Assembly (NCBI GenBank): GCA_016840165.1
Contig: JAEOSU010000051.1
Location: 223,090-287,089, forward strand
Direction: 5' to 3'
DNA: 64,000 nucleotides
Source of the DNA: Promethearchaeota archaeon
GTDB taxonomy: Archaea; Asgardarchaeota; Lokiarchaeia; Sigyniarchaeales; SOKP01
The position numbers were made by a program, and so were the translations under genes. Positions within the stretch are counted from its first letter, which is position 1. Each line of letters starts with the position of its first letter. Shown in pieces: positions 18,562-28,000 of the stretch. The notes below the pieces were generated by a model. The model was not told where the DNA came from. It made no database searches and saw only the letters and a program-made list of their open reading frames with translations.

Positions 18562-18617
18562 AGACTTTAGATCTTATTAAAAATCAATCTTTTAATGCAA
18601 ATTTAAAACTAAGAAAT

Positions 18618-19220
18618 ATGTACATTGCCTGTTTTGATTTAGAGGGAGTTTTTACCCCTGAAGTTTGGATTGAAGTAAGTAACTCTACTGGGATTGATGA
18701 GCTTAAGCTAACAACAAGAGACATTTCGGACTATGATGTACTTATGAAAAACCGAATCGATTTATTGAAGAAATATCATGTCACCTTGAAAGAAATTCAA
18801 GAAGTAATTATGAATATGAAATTATTACCAGGAGCAAAAAAGTTTCTTGATGAAATACGCCCTATCGTTCAGGTGGCGATCCTAACAGACAGTTTTATGG
18901 AGTTCGTTGATCCATTCCTAAAAAAATTGGGCTATCCTGTCTGTTTTTGCCATAGTCTTGAAATTGGTAAAAAGGGACTGATCACAAATTATAAGATCCG
19001 CATTGAAGATATGAAACGACAGACCATTTTAGCTCTTAAAAGCTTAAATTATGAAATAATAGCAACTGGAGATTCTTATAATGATGTTCCAATGTTACAT
19101 GAAGCAGACCATGGTATCTTCTTTAGACCTCCTAACAAAGTAATTGATGAATTCCCACAATTTCCGGTAGCTAAAGAATATCCTGAATTAAAACGTTTAA
19201 TCTTCAATTATTTAGGCTAA
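18618..19220 (+). CDS. thrH: Phosphoserine phosphatase / homoserine phosphotransferase ThrH
   Basis: HAD-superfamily enzyme of 200 residues. It matches Pseudomonas ThrH across the whole length: IACFDLEGVFTPEVW with the unusual DxE nucleophile motif (D7, E9), TTRDISDYDVLMKNRIDLL, and GDSYNDVPMLHEADHGIFF. ThrH transfers phosphate from phosphoserine to homoserine and so can replace homoserine kinase. Its neighbour is threonine synthase, convergent with it, followed by homoserine dehydrogenase. No thrB-like GHMP kinase is present in the window, so ThrH probably supplies phosphohomoserine here. Confidence 0.93.
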   Translation: MYIACFDLEGVFTPEVWIEVSNSTGIDELKLTTRDISDYDVLMKNRIDLLKKYHVTLKEIQEVIMNMKLLPGAKKFLDEIRPIVQVAILTDSFMEFVDPFLKKLGYPVCFCHSLEIGKKGLITNYKIRIEDMKRQTILALKSLNYEIIATGDSYNDVPMLHEADHGIFFRPPNKVIDEFPQFPVAKEYPELKRLIFNYLG

Positions 19221-19237
19221 TCTAATTAATGTCATAT

Positions 19238-20596
19238 TTATAAAGAGAATTTTTCTATTAAATAATTCTTGAAATCTTTATACTCTTTAATTATTTTTTG
19301 GTCAAGGAATTCTTTCCTTTTTGTCATCTTTTTTAAAGAATTTGGCATCTCTGGGGTGACATTAGTCAATGAAATTATCTCATTTGGAAATTTTGATGGA
19401 TGAGCAGTTTCAAATGTTATTGATTTAAGATTATTATGTTCTGGATAAGTTTTGCGAAAAATATTAATAGCAGCCCAGCCTACAGCACCATGGGGCTCGA
19501 TTATTTTCTGATAGTTGTTAAAAAAACTAATGATGGTCTCTCTAGTAGAATTATCGTTTATTGAATATGAAATGATATCTTTACGAATTTCGTCTATATC
19601 TGGTAGATGATGAACTTTTCCAGTCTCATCTATTCTACCTCCGTAAAGATCAAATATTCTTGCCAAATTAGAAGGATGACCCACATTCATAGCATTAGAA
19701 ATACAATTTTTTGAAGGCTCGATTTTTTTATAAATTCCGGTTTTTAAAAATTGAGGAAATTCATCGTTCTCATTGACAGCTGAAATAAATCTCTTAACAG
19801 GGAGCCCCATTCTCTTAGCGATTAAACCTGCTGTAAGATTTCCGAAATTACCAGAAGGTACAGAAAACAATATCTCCTCGTTTTTTCTTTCAATAATACG
19901 CGAATAACTCCAGAAATAATATAGCGTTTGAGGGAATAAACGACCAAAATTTATCGAATTCGCAGAAGATAAGTTAAGTTGCTTTAAGTCTCCATCAGCA
20001 AAGGCATTCTTTACTAATCTTTGACAATCGTCAAATTTCCCATCAATCCCTAAAGTAATGACATTTCTACCTAAGGTAGTCATTTGTTTTCTTTGTAGAG
20101 TAGTGATTTCATTCCGGGGATATAAAACCACCACTTTAATTCTGGGCATTTTATAAAAAGCCTGCGCAACCGCGCCTCCTGTATCTCCTGAGGTCGCAGT
20201 CAAAATAGTTAAATTTTTATTATCATTTTCAAGGAAATATTCCATTATCGTAGCTAGTATTCTAGCTCCAAAATCTTTGAAGCTACAGGTAGGACCATTA
20301 TCTAAATAACATATATAATCATTATTTTCAACTTTTTCTATAGGAATTTTAAAATTTAGAGCTTCATTAATGATCTTTTTGAGATCCGCTTTTTTTATAC
20401 TATTCTCTATGAATCTAGAAATAATATTAAGAGCAATCTCAATAAAATTCATGTTTCTAAAAGAATAAAGAGTCTCTTGATCAATTCTTGGAATTTCATT
20501 TAGCATATATAAACCATTATCGATAGCTTGCCCTTTCAGAATTGCAGTTTTAAAATCTATCTCCCCTGAATTATAATTAGTAGAATGGAATTTCAT
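19238..20596 (-). CDS. thrC: Threonine synthase
   Basis: PLP enzyme making threonine from O-phosphohomoserine. 452 residues, the long enteric/yeast class. The PLP lysine is K107 in GPTCSFKDFGAR. SGDTGGAVAQAF binds the cofactor phosphate, and an N-terminal Y-N-type segment is present. It lies 11 bases downstream of hom and shares its operon (ACT-hom-thrC), with a GAGATG ribosome binding site. The convergent neighbour thrH completes the last steps of the pathway. Confidence 0.94.
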   Translation of the reverse strand: MKFHSTNYNSGEIDFKTAILKGQAIDNGLYMLNEIPRIDQETLYSFRNMNFIEIALNIISRFIENSIKKADLKKIINEALNFKIPIEKVENNDYICYLDNGPTCSFKDFGARILATIMEYFLENDNKNLTILTATSGDTGGAVAQAFYKMPRIKVVVLYPRNEITTLQRKQMTTLGRNVITLGIDGKFDDCQRLVKNAFADGDLKQLNLSSANSINFGRLFPQTLYYFWSYSRIIERKNEEILFSVPSGNFGNLTAGLIAKRMGLPVKRFISAVNENDEFPQFLKTGIYKKIEPSKNCISNAMNVGHPSNLARIFDLYGGRIDETGKVHHLPDIDEIRKDIISYSINDNSTRETIISFFNNYQKIIEPHGAVGWAAINIFRKTYPEHNNLKSITFETAHPSKFPNEIISLTNVTPEMPNSLKKMTKRKEFLDQKIIKEYKDFKNYLIEKFSL

Positions 20597-20607
20597 TTTA
20601 CATCTCT

Positions 20608-21627
20608 TTAATTACTACCAATTTTTTTCCTTTCTTTAATAATATATATTAAATCATTGAGTATTGCAGAACCTGCTTCGAAACCTCCCGCTCCTTTTCC
20701 TATTAAAATTACAGGACCTGCGTACTGAGTTTGAAGTTCGATTATGTTAAGAGTTCCACTAATATTTAGGGGGGAGCCTTTTTTAATCATCCGTGGTTCT
20801 ACAATTAGATTATCATTTTCAGCAATAGCTAAATGTTTAACTACATAACCGTCTAATTTAGCCAGCTTTATAGCGTTTGGCGTTATCTTTGTGATTCCTT
20901 CAATTTTTGCATCTTTGATAGTTTTAGTCCATCCAAGTAATTCATTTGCCAGTATTACTAATTTACCGGCTGCGTCAAATCCTCCCACATCTAAATTAGG
21001 GTTAGCCTCGGCATAGCCTAACTCTTGCGCTTCTTTAAGTGCTATTTCAAAAGGTATATTCTCAGATGTCATTCGACTTAAAATATAGTTACTTGTACCA
21101 TTTAGGATCGCTTTAATTTGAGTGATCTTATTTCCTATGAGATTTTCCTTAATAGATAAGGCAGGTATACAACTTGCCACTGTGGCTTCATATCTTATGA
21201 AACATTTATTATCATTAGCTAATTCTTTAATTCTTTTATATTCTAAAAAAAATGGAGCTTTATTTGAGGAAATCACATCAATTTTGTTATTTAACGCTTC
21301 TATAATATGTGTAAGTGCAGGTTCTCCTGTATTTGGATTTGTTGGTGTAGCATCTATACAAACATCTAGATTTAATTTAGAGATTAAATCTTTTGCCTTA
21401 AGATTTTTTTTCCAAAATTTATTTTCTCTAAAATCGATACTATCGTTTAACAATTCATCTAAAATTAATCCATCTTCATTAATTAGGGCTCCATCGCGTT
21501 CAAAAATAGCCAATAGTTTACATTCACAATTATAACGTTCTTTTATTATCTCTTTTTTTCTTTTTAATAATTCGAGAAAACTTGTCCCCACAGTGCCCTT
21601 TCCTATCAAACAGATTTTTAATTCCAT
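20608..21627 (-). CDS. hom: Homoserine dehydrogenase
   Basis: NAD(P)-dependent reduction of aspartate semialdehyde to homoserine. 339 residues, the short archaeal type without a C-terminal ACT domain. Evidence: Rossmann motif GKGTVGTSFLELL, SSNKAPF, the catalytic-domain signature LNGTSNYILSRM, and EAQELGYAEANPNLDVGGFDAAGKL. The regulatory ACT domain is supplied by the separate gene 16 bases upstream, so feedback control may act in trans. Confidence 0.95.
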   Translation of the reverse strand: MELKICLIGKGTVGTSFLELLKRKKEIIKERYNCECKLLAIFERDGALINEDGLILDELLNDSIDFRENKFWKKNLKAKDLISKLNLDVCIDATPTNPNTGEPALTHIIEALNNKIDVISSNKAPFFLEYKRIKELANDNKCFIRYEATVASCIPALSIKENLIGNKITQIKAILNGTSNYILSRMTSENIPFEIALKEAQELGYAEANPNLDVGGFDAAGKLVILANELLGWTKTIKDAKIEGITKITPNAIKLAKLDGYVVKHLAIAENDNLIVEPRMIKKGSPLNISGTLNIIELQTQYAGPVILIGKGAGGFEAGSAILNDLIYIIKERKKIGSN

Positions 21628-21643
21628 CTCAATTCGATTTCAT

Positions 21644-22156
21644 TTAAGATTCTATTAAAAAGAGATCTTTCTCTTTACAAATCTTTTCGATTTCATGAAT
21701 GATACTAATCTTTTCCATCGATTCAGGAAATTCTAACTTCAGTTTAACGTCACTTATTTTATCTAATCCATTAAATTTAGCTTGTAATTCAATAACCTTA
21801 ATATCTTTTGAATCTAACCGATTAATTGTTTCATTTATATCGGTATCAAAAACATGTCCTGACAGAATAATGGTTACAAACTTATTTTTTGAACCTATAG
21901 AAAGTTTTGTGATTTCAATTTTTTTTTCGGTTAGTTCTTTTCGGATATTAAAAATTGATGTATCCATGAGCTCCTTGTTTAACTCAAACCAAACATTTAC
22001 GGGAATCATATTATTTATTTTTTTATCGTGATTGTGTAATATACCATAAATGTTTCCACCATTCTGGGAGATGGGTTTAATCATCTCTATTAAACTTCCC
22101 GGTATATCTGGTAATTTAACTTCGAGATAAATCATAGTAATTATTACATTACTCAC
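21644..22156 (-). CDS. ACT-domain protein, probable regulator of homoserine dehydrogenase
   Basis: 170 residues with two ACT-like units: about 8-90 (YLEVKLPDIPGSLIEMIKPI, GNIYGILHNHD) and 92-168. It is the first gene of the ACT-hom-thrC operon. Stand-alone ACT proteins next to hom occur in other archaea and are thought to bind threonine or another amino acid and control the enzyme. The start is a GTG at 22156. An ATG at 22135, just before the first beta-strand, is an alternative, and neither has a clear ribosome binding site. Confidence 0.85.
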   Translation of the reverse strand: MSNVIITMIYLEVKLPDIPGSLIEMIKPISQNGGNIYGILHNHDKKINNMIPVNVWFELNKELMDTSIFNIRKELTEKKIEITKLSIGSKNKFVTIILSGHVFDTDINETINRLDSKDIKVIELQAKFNGLDKISDVKLKLEFPESMEKISIIHEIEKICKEKDLFLIES

Positions 22157-22268
22157 TTTTGATGAAGAATATCTTAATAATTTATTTTAATTTATTAATC
22201 TCTTTCTAATTTACAACTAGTCTATCCAAGTCTACTTTTTAATCTTTCGAATTAAAAATTATGAAATC

Positions 22269-23042
22269 TTAAAATAATTTTGAGTTGAATTCAAGTAATT
22301 TGTCTTGTATTTTATTTTTTATTTCTTTTATTAAATTCACTTTAATATCATCAGGTATATATTCCAAATATTCATTTACTTCATGTTGAAGGATGGGATC
22401 AATCTGATCGATAATGAGTTCAAATATATCATGACGCTTTAAATAATATTTTTTGAACGATTCAATATATCTCCAATTCAGTTTTTTTAACCAGATCCTA
22501 CCCTTATTTTCGAGACTAACTATGATTTTCTTAGCTTTAGACTCATTAAAGTGGCTAAATTCATAGTTATGATCAGAAAGGATTTCCTTAAAATGATTTA
22601 ATATTTCACTTTTTTGTTTTGCCTTCAAATCTGTATTAGAATTAAGAAATGTAATGATAATAAAATCTAATAGAAAATAAATTTGAGCTTTAATATTGGA
22701 ACCATAAATTTCAAGGTGGGATAAATTTTGAATATTAGTTTGCCCAGCAAATACTTTAAAAGAACTAAAATACATAGAAATTAAATCAATTTCCAATAAA
22801 TTCTTATCAGTCTCTGAAAGATAGGTTTTAATTGGCTCATAAATCGCTCCATTTTCTGACTCATATTCATAGATCATTATCGCATTACCATATTGATCAG
22901 CAACTATAAAACCTATGATTGGAGGTATTATATTAAAATTAGATGCCCGAAATTTACTATCTAATAGTTGATTTTTTATGAGAGAGAATTTATTTGTATA
23001 AACATGATTGTTTTTTGTCGGATAATATCCTTGATTTACCAT
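22269..23042 (-). CDS. Putative longin/roadblock-like domain protein
   Basis: 257 residues, no close family recognised. The N-terminal half has the pattern IIGFIVADQYGNAIMIYEYE, then a helix, a strand pair (SFKVFAGQTNIQNLSHLEIYG) and a helix. This is the order seen in small longin or roadblock domains that Asgard archaea carry in many copies and that bind small GTPases. The C-terminal half is helical and charged. Assignment is by pattern only. It is a single gene between the threonine operon and nitroreductase. Confidence 0.45.
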   Translation of the reverse strand: MVNQGYYPTKNNHVYTNKFSLIKNQLLDSKFRASNFNIIPPIIGFIVADQYGNAIMIYEYESENGAIYEPIKTYLSETDKNLLEIDLISMYFSSFKVFAGQTNIQNLSHLEIYGSNIKAQIYFLLDFIIITFLNSNTDLKAKQKSEILNHFKEILSDHNYEFSHFNESKAKKIIVSLENKGRIWLKKLNWRYIESFKKYYLKRHDIFELIIDQIDPILQHEVNEYLEYIPDDIKVNLIKEIKNKIQDKLLEFNSKLF

Positions 23043-23139
23043 TGCGTTATCTCTGAAAACAATGTGGACATAGTTAATTAAAAGTATATACAGAAATGCA
23101 GATATTGTTATAAAATTACAAGGGAGTGCAAATTTTTAT

Positions 23140-23164
23140 AAAAAACATATCACTCATGTGATAT
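23140..23164 (-). terminator. Hairpin and T-run after the nitroreductase gene
   Basis: ATATCAC and GTGATAT form a perfect 7-bp stem with a 4-base loop (23147-23164). Read on the minus strand it lies just after the nitroreductase stop and is followed by a run of six T. This resembles an intrinsic terminator. It could also be an operator for the downstream longin-like gene, whose start is about 105 bases away. Confidence 0.55.
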
Positions 23165-23171
23165 ATTGTAA

Positions 23172-23969
23172 TTAGTCTTTTTGATTACCATTGATCCAAT
23201 TTTTAATCGCAACTTTAACAGAGCGACGCATTTCTATAGAAAAATCAGCTCCTAACTTTTCAAAATAAATTTGTTGCCCAAAATTTTCAGCATAATCAAT
23301 TATGCGTTTTCTTTCGACTCCTTCGAACATATTTTTATAATCTTCTCTACTCAGTTGATGGTATATATTTTCATGAACAATATAATCCACAGGAAAACGA
23401 TTTGTAAGCGGAATTTTATCTTTATCTCCTTTTGGATGTCCAAAACAAATTAAAGTTATTGGAAAAACCCATCTTGGTAATTTAAGAAGTTCTTGGTGAG
23501 TTTCATAATTCTCCATAATGTCACCGATATAGCATGACCCAATTCCTAGAGCCTCAGCAGCTATCACGGCATTCTGGGCAGCAATTAAAGCATCACAACA
23601 TGCTAAGAGTAAATCAGATTCTTGAGGTTTCTCAAAATTCACATGCATTTCATTGCATTTTTTTTGAACATCACAAAGTTCAAAATAGTTCCACCACCTC
23701 TGCATATCTGCTAAAAAGATTAAAACTAAAGGCGCTTTTGCTATATGGGGTTGATTATCACAGCTAATTGCCAACTTTTCCTTCAATTTCTGGTCCGTTA
23801 CTTTTAAAATAGAGTATAACATCAAATTTCCCGCAGTAGGAGCTCTTATCGCGGCCCTAATAATGATTTTCTCATCTTCCTGACTTATAGGTTTTGCACT
23901 GTAAGCACGTATAGTCCTTCTTTTATTAAGTAACTCAATAGTCTTATTATCAGGACTTTTTTTTTTCAT
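23172..23969 (-). CDS. Nitroreductase family FMN protein
   Basis: About 265 residues with the nitroreductase fold: KRRTIRAYSAKPIS (FMN phosphate contact), RAPTAGNLMLYSIL, AAQNAVIAAEALGIGSCYIGD and FGHPKGDK. The C-terminal extension after 200 is helical. It follows the CoA-transferase A gene by 20 bases and is probably in its operon, so a role in a CoA-ester reduction or another redox step of that pathway is possible. The ATG at 23969 follows an in-frame TTG and is preferred. Confidence 0.85.
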   Translation of the reverse strand: MKKKSPDNKTIELLNKRRTIRAYSAKPISQEDEKIIIRAAIRAPTAGNLMLYSILKVTDQKLKEKLAISCDNQPHIAKAPLVLIFLADMQRWWNYFELCDVQKKCNEMHVNFEKPQESDLLLACCDALIAAQNAVIAAEALGIGSCYIGDIMENYETHQELLKLPRWVFPITLICFGHPKGDKDKIPLTNRFPVDYIVHENIYHQLSREDYKNMFEGVERKRIIDYAENFGQQIYFEKLGADFSIEMRRSVKVAIKNWINGNQKD

Positions 23970-23989
23970 CAAAAGTATAATTCCTTAAT

Positions 23990-24832
23990 TTATAATAGTA
24001 TATTTAATATTGCTTTAGAACCCCCAACCTTATCCAAATATTCAGCATGAGAATCAATGGAAACAAATTTTTGCTTATATTCAGAAAAGTCCATTTTTAG
24101 ATATTTTTGAATGTGCAATGCATCAAAAGTATAACGGTCATAGCAAGAAGTAGGATGAGCTCCAAATGGTAATTTTACGACTGCTTTGGTAGTTTGCATA
24201 GGTAATTGAGCTTTTCCTGGAAGATATCTTATATCTTCAGTTTCCACTAACCTCTCGCAAGTAATAATAGTTCTTTTTGCTGTTTTTGCCATATCATCAT
24301 CCATCCAGACCGCACCAGGAATATTTGCATTACCAAATTCATCAGCATAAGGAACATGGAGTATTGCTACGTCTAGATCTATTTTCGGAAGTGCCATTAA
24401 TTTTGTTCCTGAACCTAAGGGATCTTCAAATTCTTTAATGTCATCTCGAACTTTTGGAAAGTCCGTTCCAATTATTCCTTTAAGCGGCATAAAAGGAACT
24501 TTTAAATATGAACATTTTAAACCTAGTGCAATAGAAGCCTCGCTCTCTTCTGAGATAGTAACATTTCCTGATTCAACGGCTTTTCGGTAATGGGGAGCCA
24601 TACCAAACATTTCCATGCCTACAAAACAAGCTTTCACTTTTGAAATACAACCTCCGGCTATTAGCATATCTACTTCTATTCCCCCTACAAACGTACAGAC
24701 CGTGAGGTTTTTCTTTTCTTGTCTAATGATCTCGCGGACAGCAGCCATAGGTTTTCGCCAAAATGAGAGCCCTCCAAAACCAACTATATTTCCGTCTTCA
24801 ATATTATCAGAAATTGCTTCTTCTAATGACAT
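23990..24832 (-). CDS. CoA-transferase family I, subunit A-like
   Basis: About 280 residues, similar to glutaconate CoA-transferase alpha/IpdA: DGNIVGFGGLSFWRKPMAAVREII, VCTFVGGIEVDMLIAGGCI, APHYRKAVESGNV and DVAILHVPYADEFGNANIPG. It should pair with the B-like protein at 17594-18475, although the genes are split by the threonine cluster. It could be a transferase or, as in IpdAB, a hydrolase. It leads the operon with nitroreductase. Confidence 0.82.
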   Translation of the reverse strand: MSLEEAISDNIEDGNIVGFGGLSFWRKPMAAVREIIRQEKKNLTVCTFVGGIEVDMLIAGGCISKVKACFVGMEMFGMAPHYRKAVESGNVTISEESEASIALGLKCSYLKVPFMPLKGIIGTDFPKVRDDIKEFEDPLGSGTKLMALPKIDLDVAILHVPYADEFGNANIPGAVWMDDDMAKTAKRTIITCERLVETEDIRYLPGKAQLPMQTTKAVVKLPFGAHPTSCYDRYTFDALHIQKYLKMDFSEYKQKFVSIDSHAEYLDKVGGSKAILNILL

Positions 24833-25086
24833 CAATTTCGACTCTATTTCTAATCCCCTTATCTTATTTTTTTCTTTAGTGTTTTAAAAGAATAATTAGA
24901 AAAAATAGTTATTATGTTAAAAATATTTTTTACAGATTATAATAGATAATGTTAATTCATTTTAGATGAAATAAGTCAAGTTTCTGAAAAATTGATACTT
25001 GAATTGAATAAATACATTTTTATACCATAAACCGATAAAATTATCGTTAAAATAATATTTTTAGAGATGTAATTTCGGAGATTCTC

Positions 25087-28000
25087 TTGATAGTCATTAC
25101 TTTAAGTCATTTAAAACCATTTTTTAGACCATATATCTTTTTAAAAATACCAGATTCGGTTGAGAAGGATAAGCTTAGTCAAATCCCATTCTTAATGCAA
25201 ATGTATGATACTGGTTTTTTTAAGCATCTCTTTGGAACATTTAAAACAGCAAACTTATTATTTGAAATCCCCAGTGAATATTCAAGAACAAATAAAGAAC
25301 AATTATTAATTTCAATAATAATTGATAAAAAAGACAAATTTAATACTGAATTAACGCAGAAGCTTTTAGAAGAGTTTGTTAAAGAATTTAAAAAAATTGA
25401 ATCAGCTTTTAAAGCTTTTTATATCGACTCTCAAGTTTATAAAGGAGATATGGATAAGTATAATAAAGTTAAGAATCTATTAGATACTTTCTATATCACC
25501 TTTCCTAAGAAAGATGTAATATTTGAGCAAAAAGAAGCAAATGTGTTAGTTTTTGGTTTATATCTAGCTGGAAAAACTACACTCATAAGATGTAGACGAA
25601 AATCAATATCAAAAACTATATTTCCGACTATAAGTGTAGATATTTCTAGGATTTTAGTTAACAATGTCTCTTTATTAACATATGATACTCCTGGGCAATC
25701 TAAATTTAAAGAGATATGGAAACCATATCTAAAAAATCAAGATGGGTTAATTTTTGTGCTAGATATTACTGACAAAATTAAATTCCCGGATGCTTTCGCG
25801 CTATTAAATGAGATCGCAGGTCATCCAGAATTAAAAGAACTGCCCTTGCTCATTCTTTTCAATAAAATAGATTTAGAAAAACCGGATACCAATGAGATTA
25901 ATGATCTAATAAACGCAATGGATTTAGAAAAGTTAGGGAAGCGCCCGATAAAATACTTTTTAACAAGTGGGATTAAAAATATAAACGTGGATGAAGCTTT
26001 TAACTGGTTATCTTTAAAACTATCAGAAAGACTTGAGACATATGTTCCAAGGAGTGAGGTCGGAATAATTTTTTGTAGATGGGATGAAAATCTTGGCGTA
26101 AAGATTGAATTTGCATATCCTGAAGATGCATTCGAAGACCCTGAGTTAATCTCAATAAAGAGTTTTTCTGTTTCACAATTCTTTATAGCAGGTGCAGAAT
26201 TAAAACAAAGATCTGTTATTCTTCCCTTTCCTCATTTAAATTCATATGCTGCCGTTTATTTTGATTACATTCCAGATGAGAGTATTAGGGGCGGATTATT
26301 ACCTTTATGCCTTATCGTATATTATAATGAAAACTTTCCAAAAGAAATTATTAGCCATTTTAATAATTATATTTACGAATTGTTTGATAACATAAAGAAT
26401 AATTACCATGATAAAAGTAACATCATTAATTTAATCAAGTCAGCACAAAACGCAATAATAAATCAAATTGAGCAATTTAGACCCTCAATTGAAACTCTAA
26501 AGTTGGCTGAATTACGATATGAAGCTTTATTTAGAGCCGCGCGAGATGCAATCTTAATTATAGATCGACGCTCGGGCATTATAATCGATGCTAACAAACA
26601 AGCAGAAAAGTTATTCCAATTGCCTTTTGAAGATTTTATTGCCCTCCATTCAAGTCAGCTACTTACAGATGATATTAGTGTTGATTTTTACGAAAGAATT
26701 ATTATACAGATTGAAAACCCCGTACCTTTAATTACAAACATTATAAGTATATCCGGTAATCTTGTTCCTGTTGAAATTAGCGTAAATGAGATAAAAGTAG
26801 GTCAGCAATTATTAGTTCAGTGTATAATCAGAGATATTAGTAAGAGAATTGAGACTGAGCGAAAGTTATGGGAATCTGAAAATAAGTATCGACACCTATT
26901 CCAAGATTCTCCTTTTTCAATACTTTTAATCGATTCTAAAGGAGTTGTGGTTGATTGTAATCCCGCATTTGAAATATCCTTAGGATATAAAAAAGGGGAA
27001 TTAATAGGGAAAAAATTTGTTGAACTTTCCCTTATTCAAGAGGATTATTTAATCAATCTACTTAATAGATTTAAAAAAGATAAAAAAGATCGAATTTTTT
27101 CTCCAATCGAAATTCAACTTTATAAAAAAGATGGAAGTCTCATCTGGGCGTTAATGCAGACATCTATCGTCAAAATTGAGAATCAAACATACCATCAAAC
27201 AATCTGTCAAGAAATTACAGAAAAGAAGAAAATAGAACAAGATCTCGCCAAAATTTTGAAGTTCTTAACAATAATCACTCGCATTATATCAAAATTTATT
27301 GGAGTTAAAAATGTCAATAAAGCAATCTATGAATCTCTCAGAGAGATTGGGGACTTCATTAATTCAAATAGAATCTTTCTCTATATCTTCAATGAAAAAT
27401 ATAGTTTTATTGATAGATCCTTTATATGGTATTCAAAAGTGACATATCCGCAGTTAGAACCTCTTAAAAAAATAGACTCTAACAGTTTTCCTTGGTTAAA
27501 TGAGAAACTTAAGACTAATGACTATTTCTATATACAAAATATAGATGATCTTCCAAGTACAGCAAAATCTATAAAGTCATTCCTTCAAGATCAAAATATT
27601 ATGAATTGTCTTGTATATTCAATTAAAATTAATGATGTGCTAGAAGGTTTAATTTTCTTTGGGAATATTTTAGACGATGATTATTGGGGATTTAAACGTT
27701 TCGATACTCTATGTATTTTTCCTGAGATCCTTGTAAATGTCATAGAGCGTGAAGTAATTCAGGAAGGTGTACTTATGAGTGAACAAGAATTTCACCGCCA
27801 ATTTGATCAGGAATATTTCTATCGAGAACTCTTTGTAAATGACATTTATAATATAGTTAACAGTCTTTTAACTCTAATTGAGGAGTTTAGTAAGCAACAA
27901 TCTCAATTTCCAACAACTTTTTCAAAAAATTGGTTAAATAATGTTATTAGTCAATGTACAAATAGTTTACAGTTAATCTCAATTATCCGTACACTAACTC

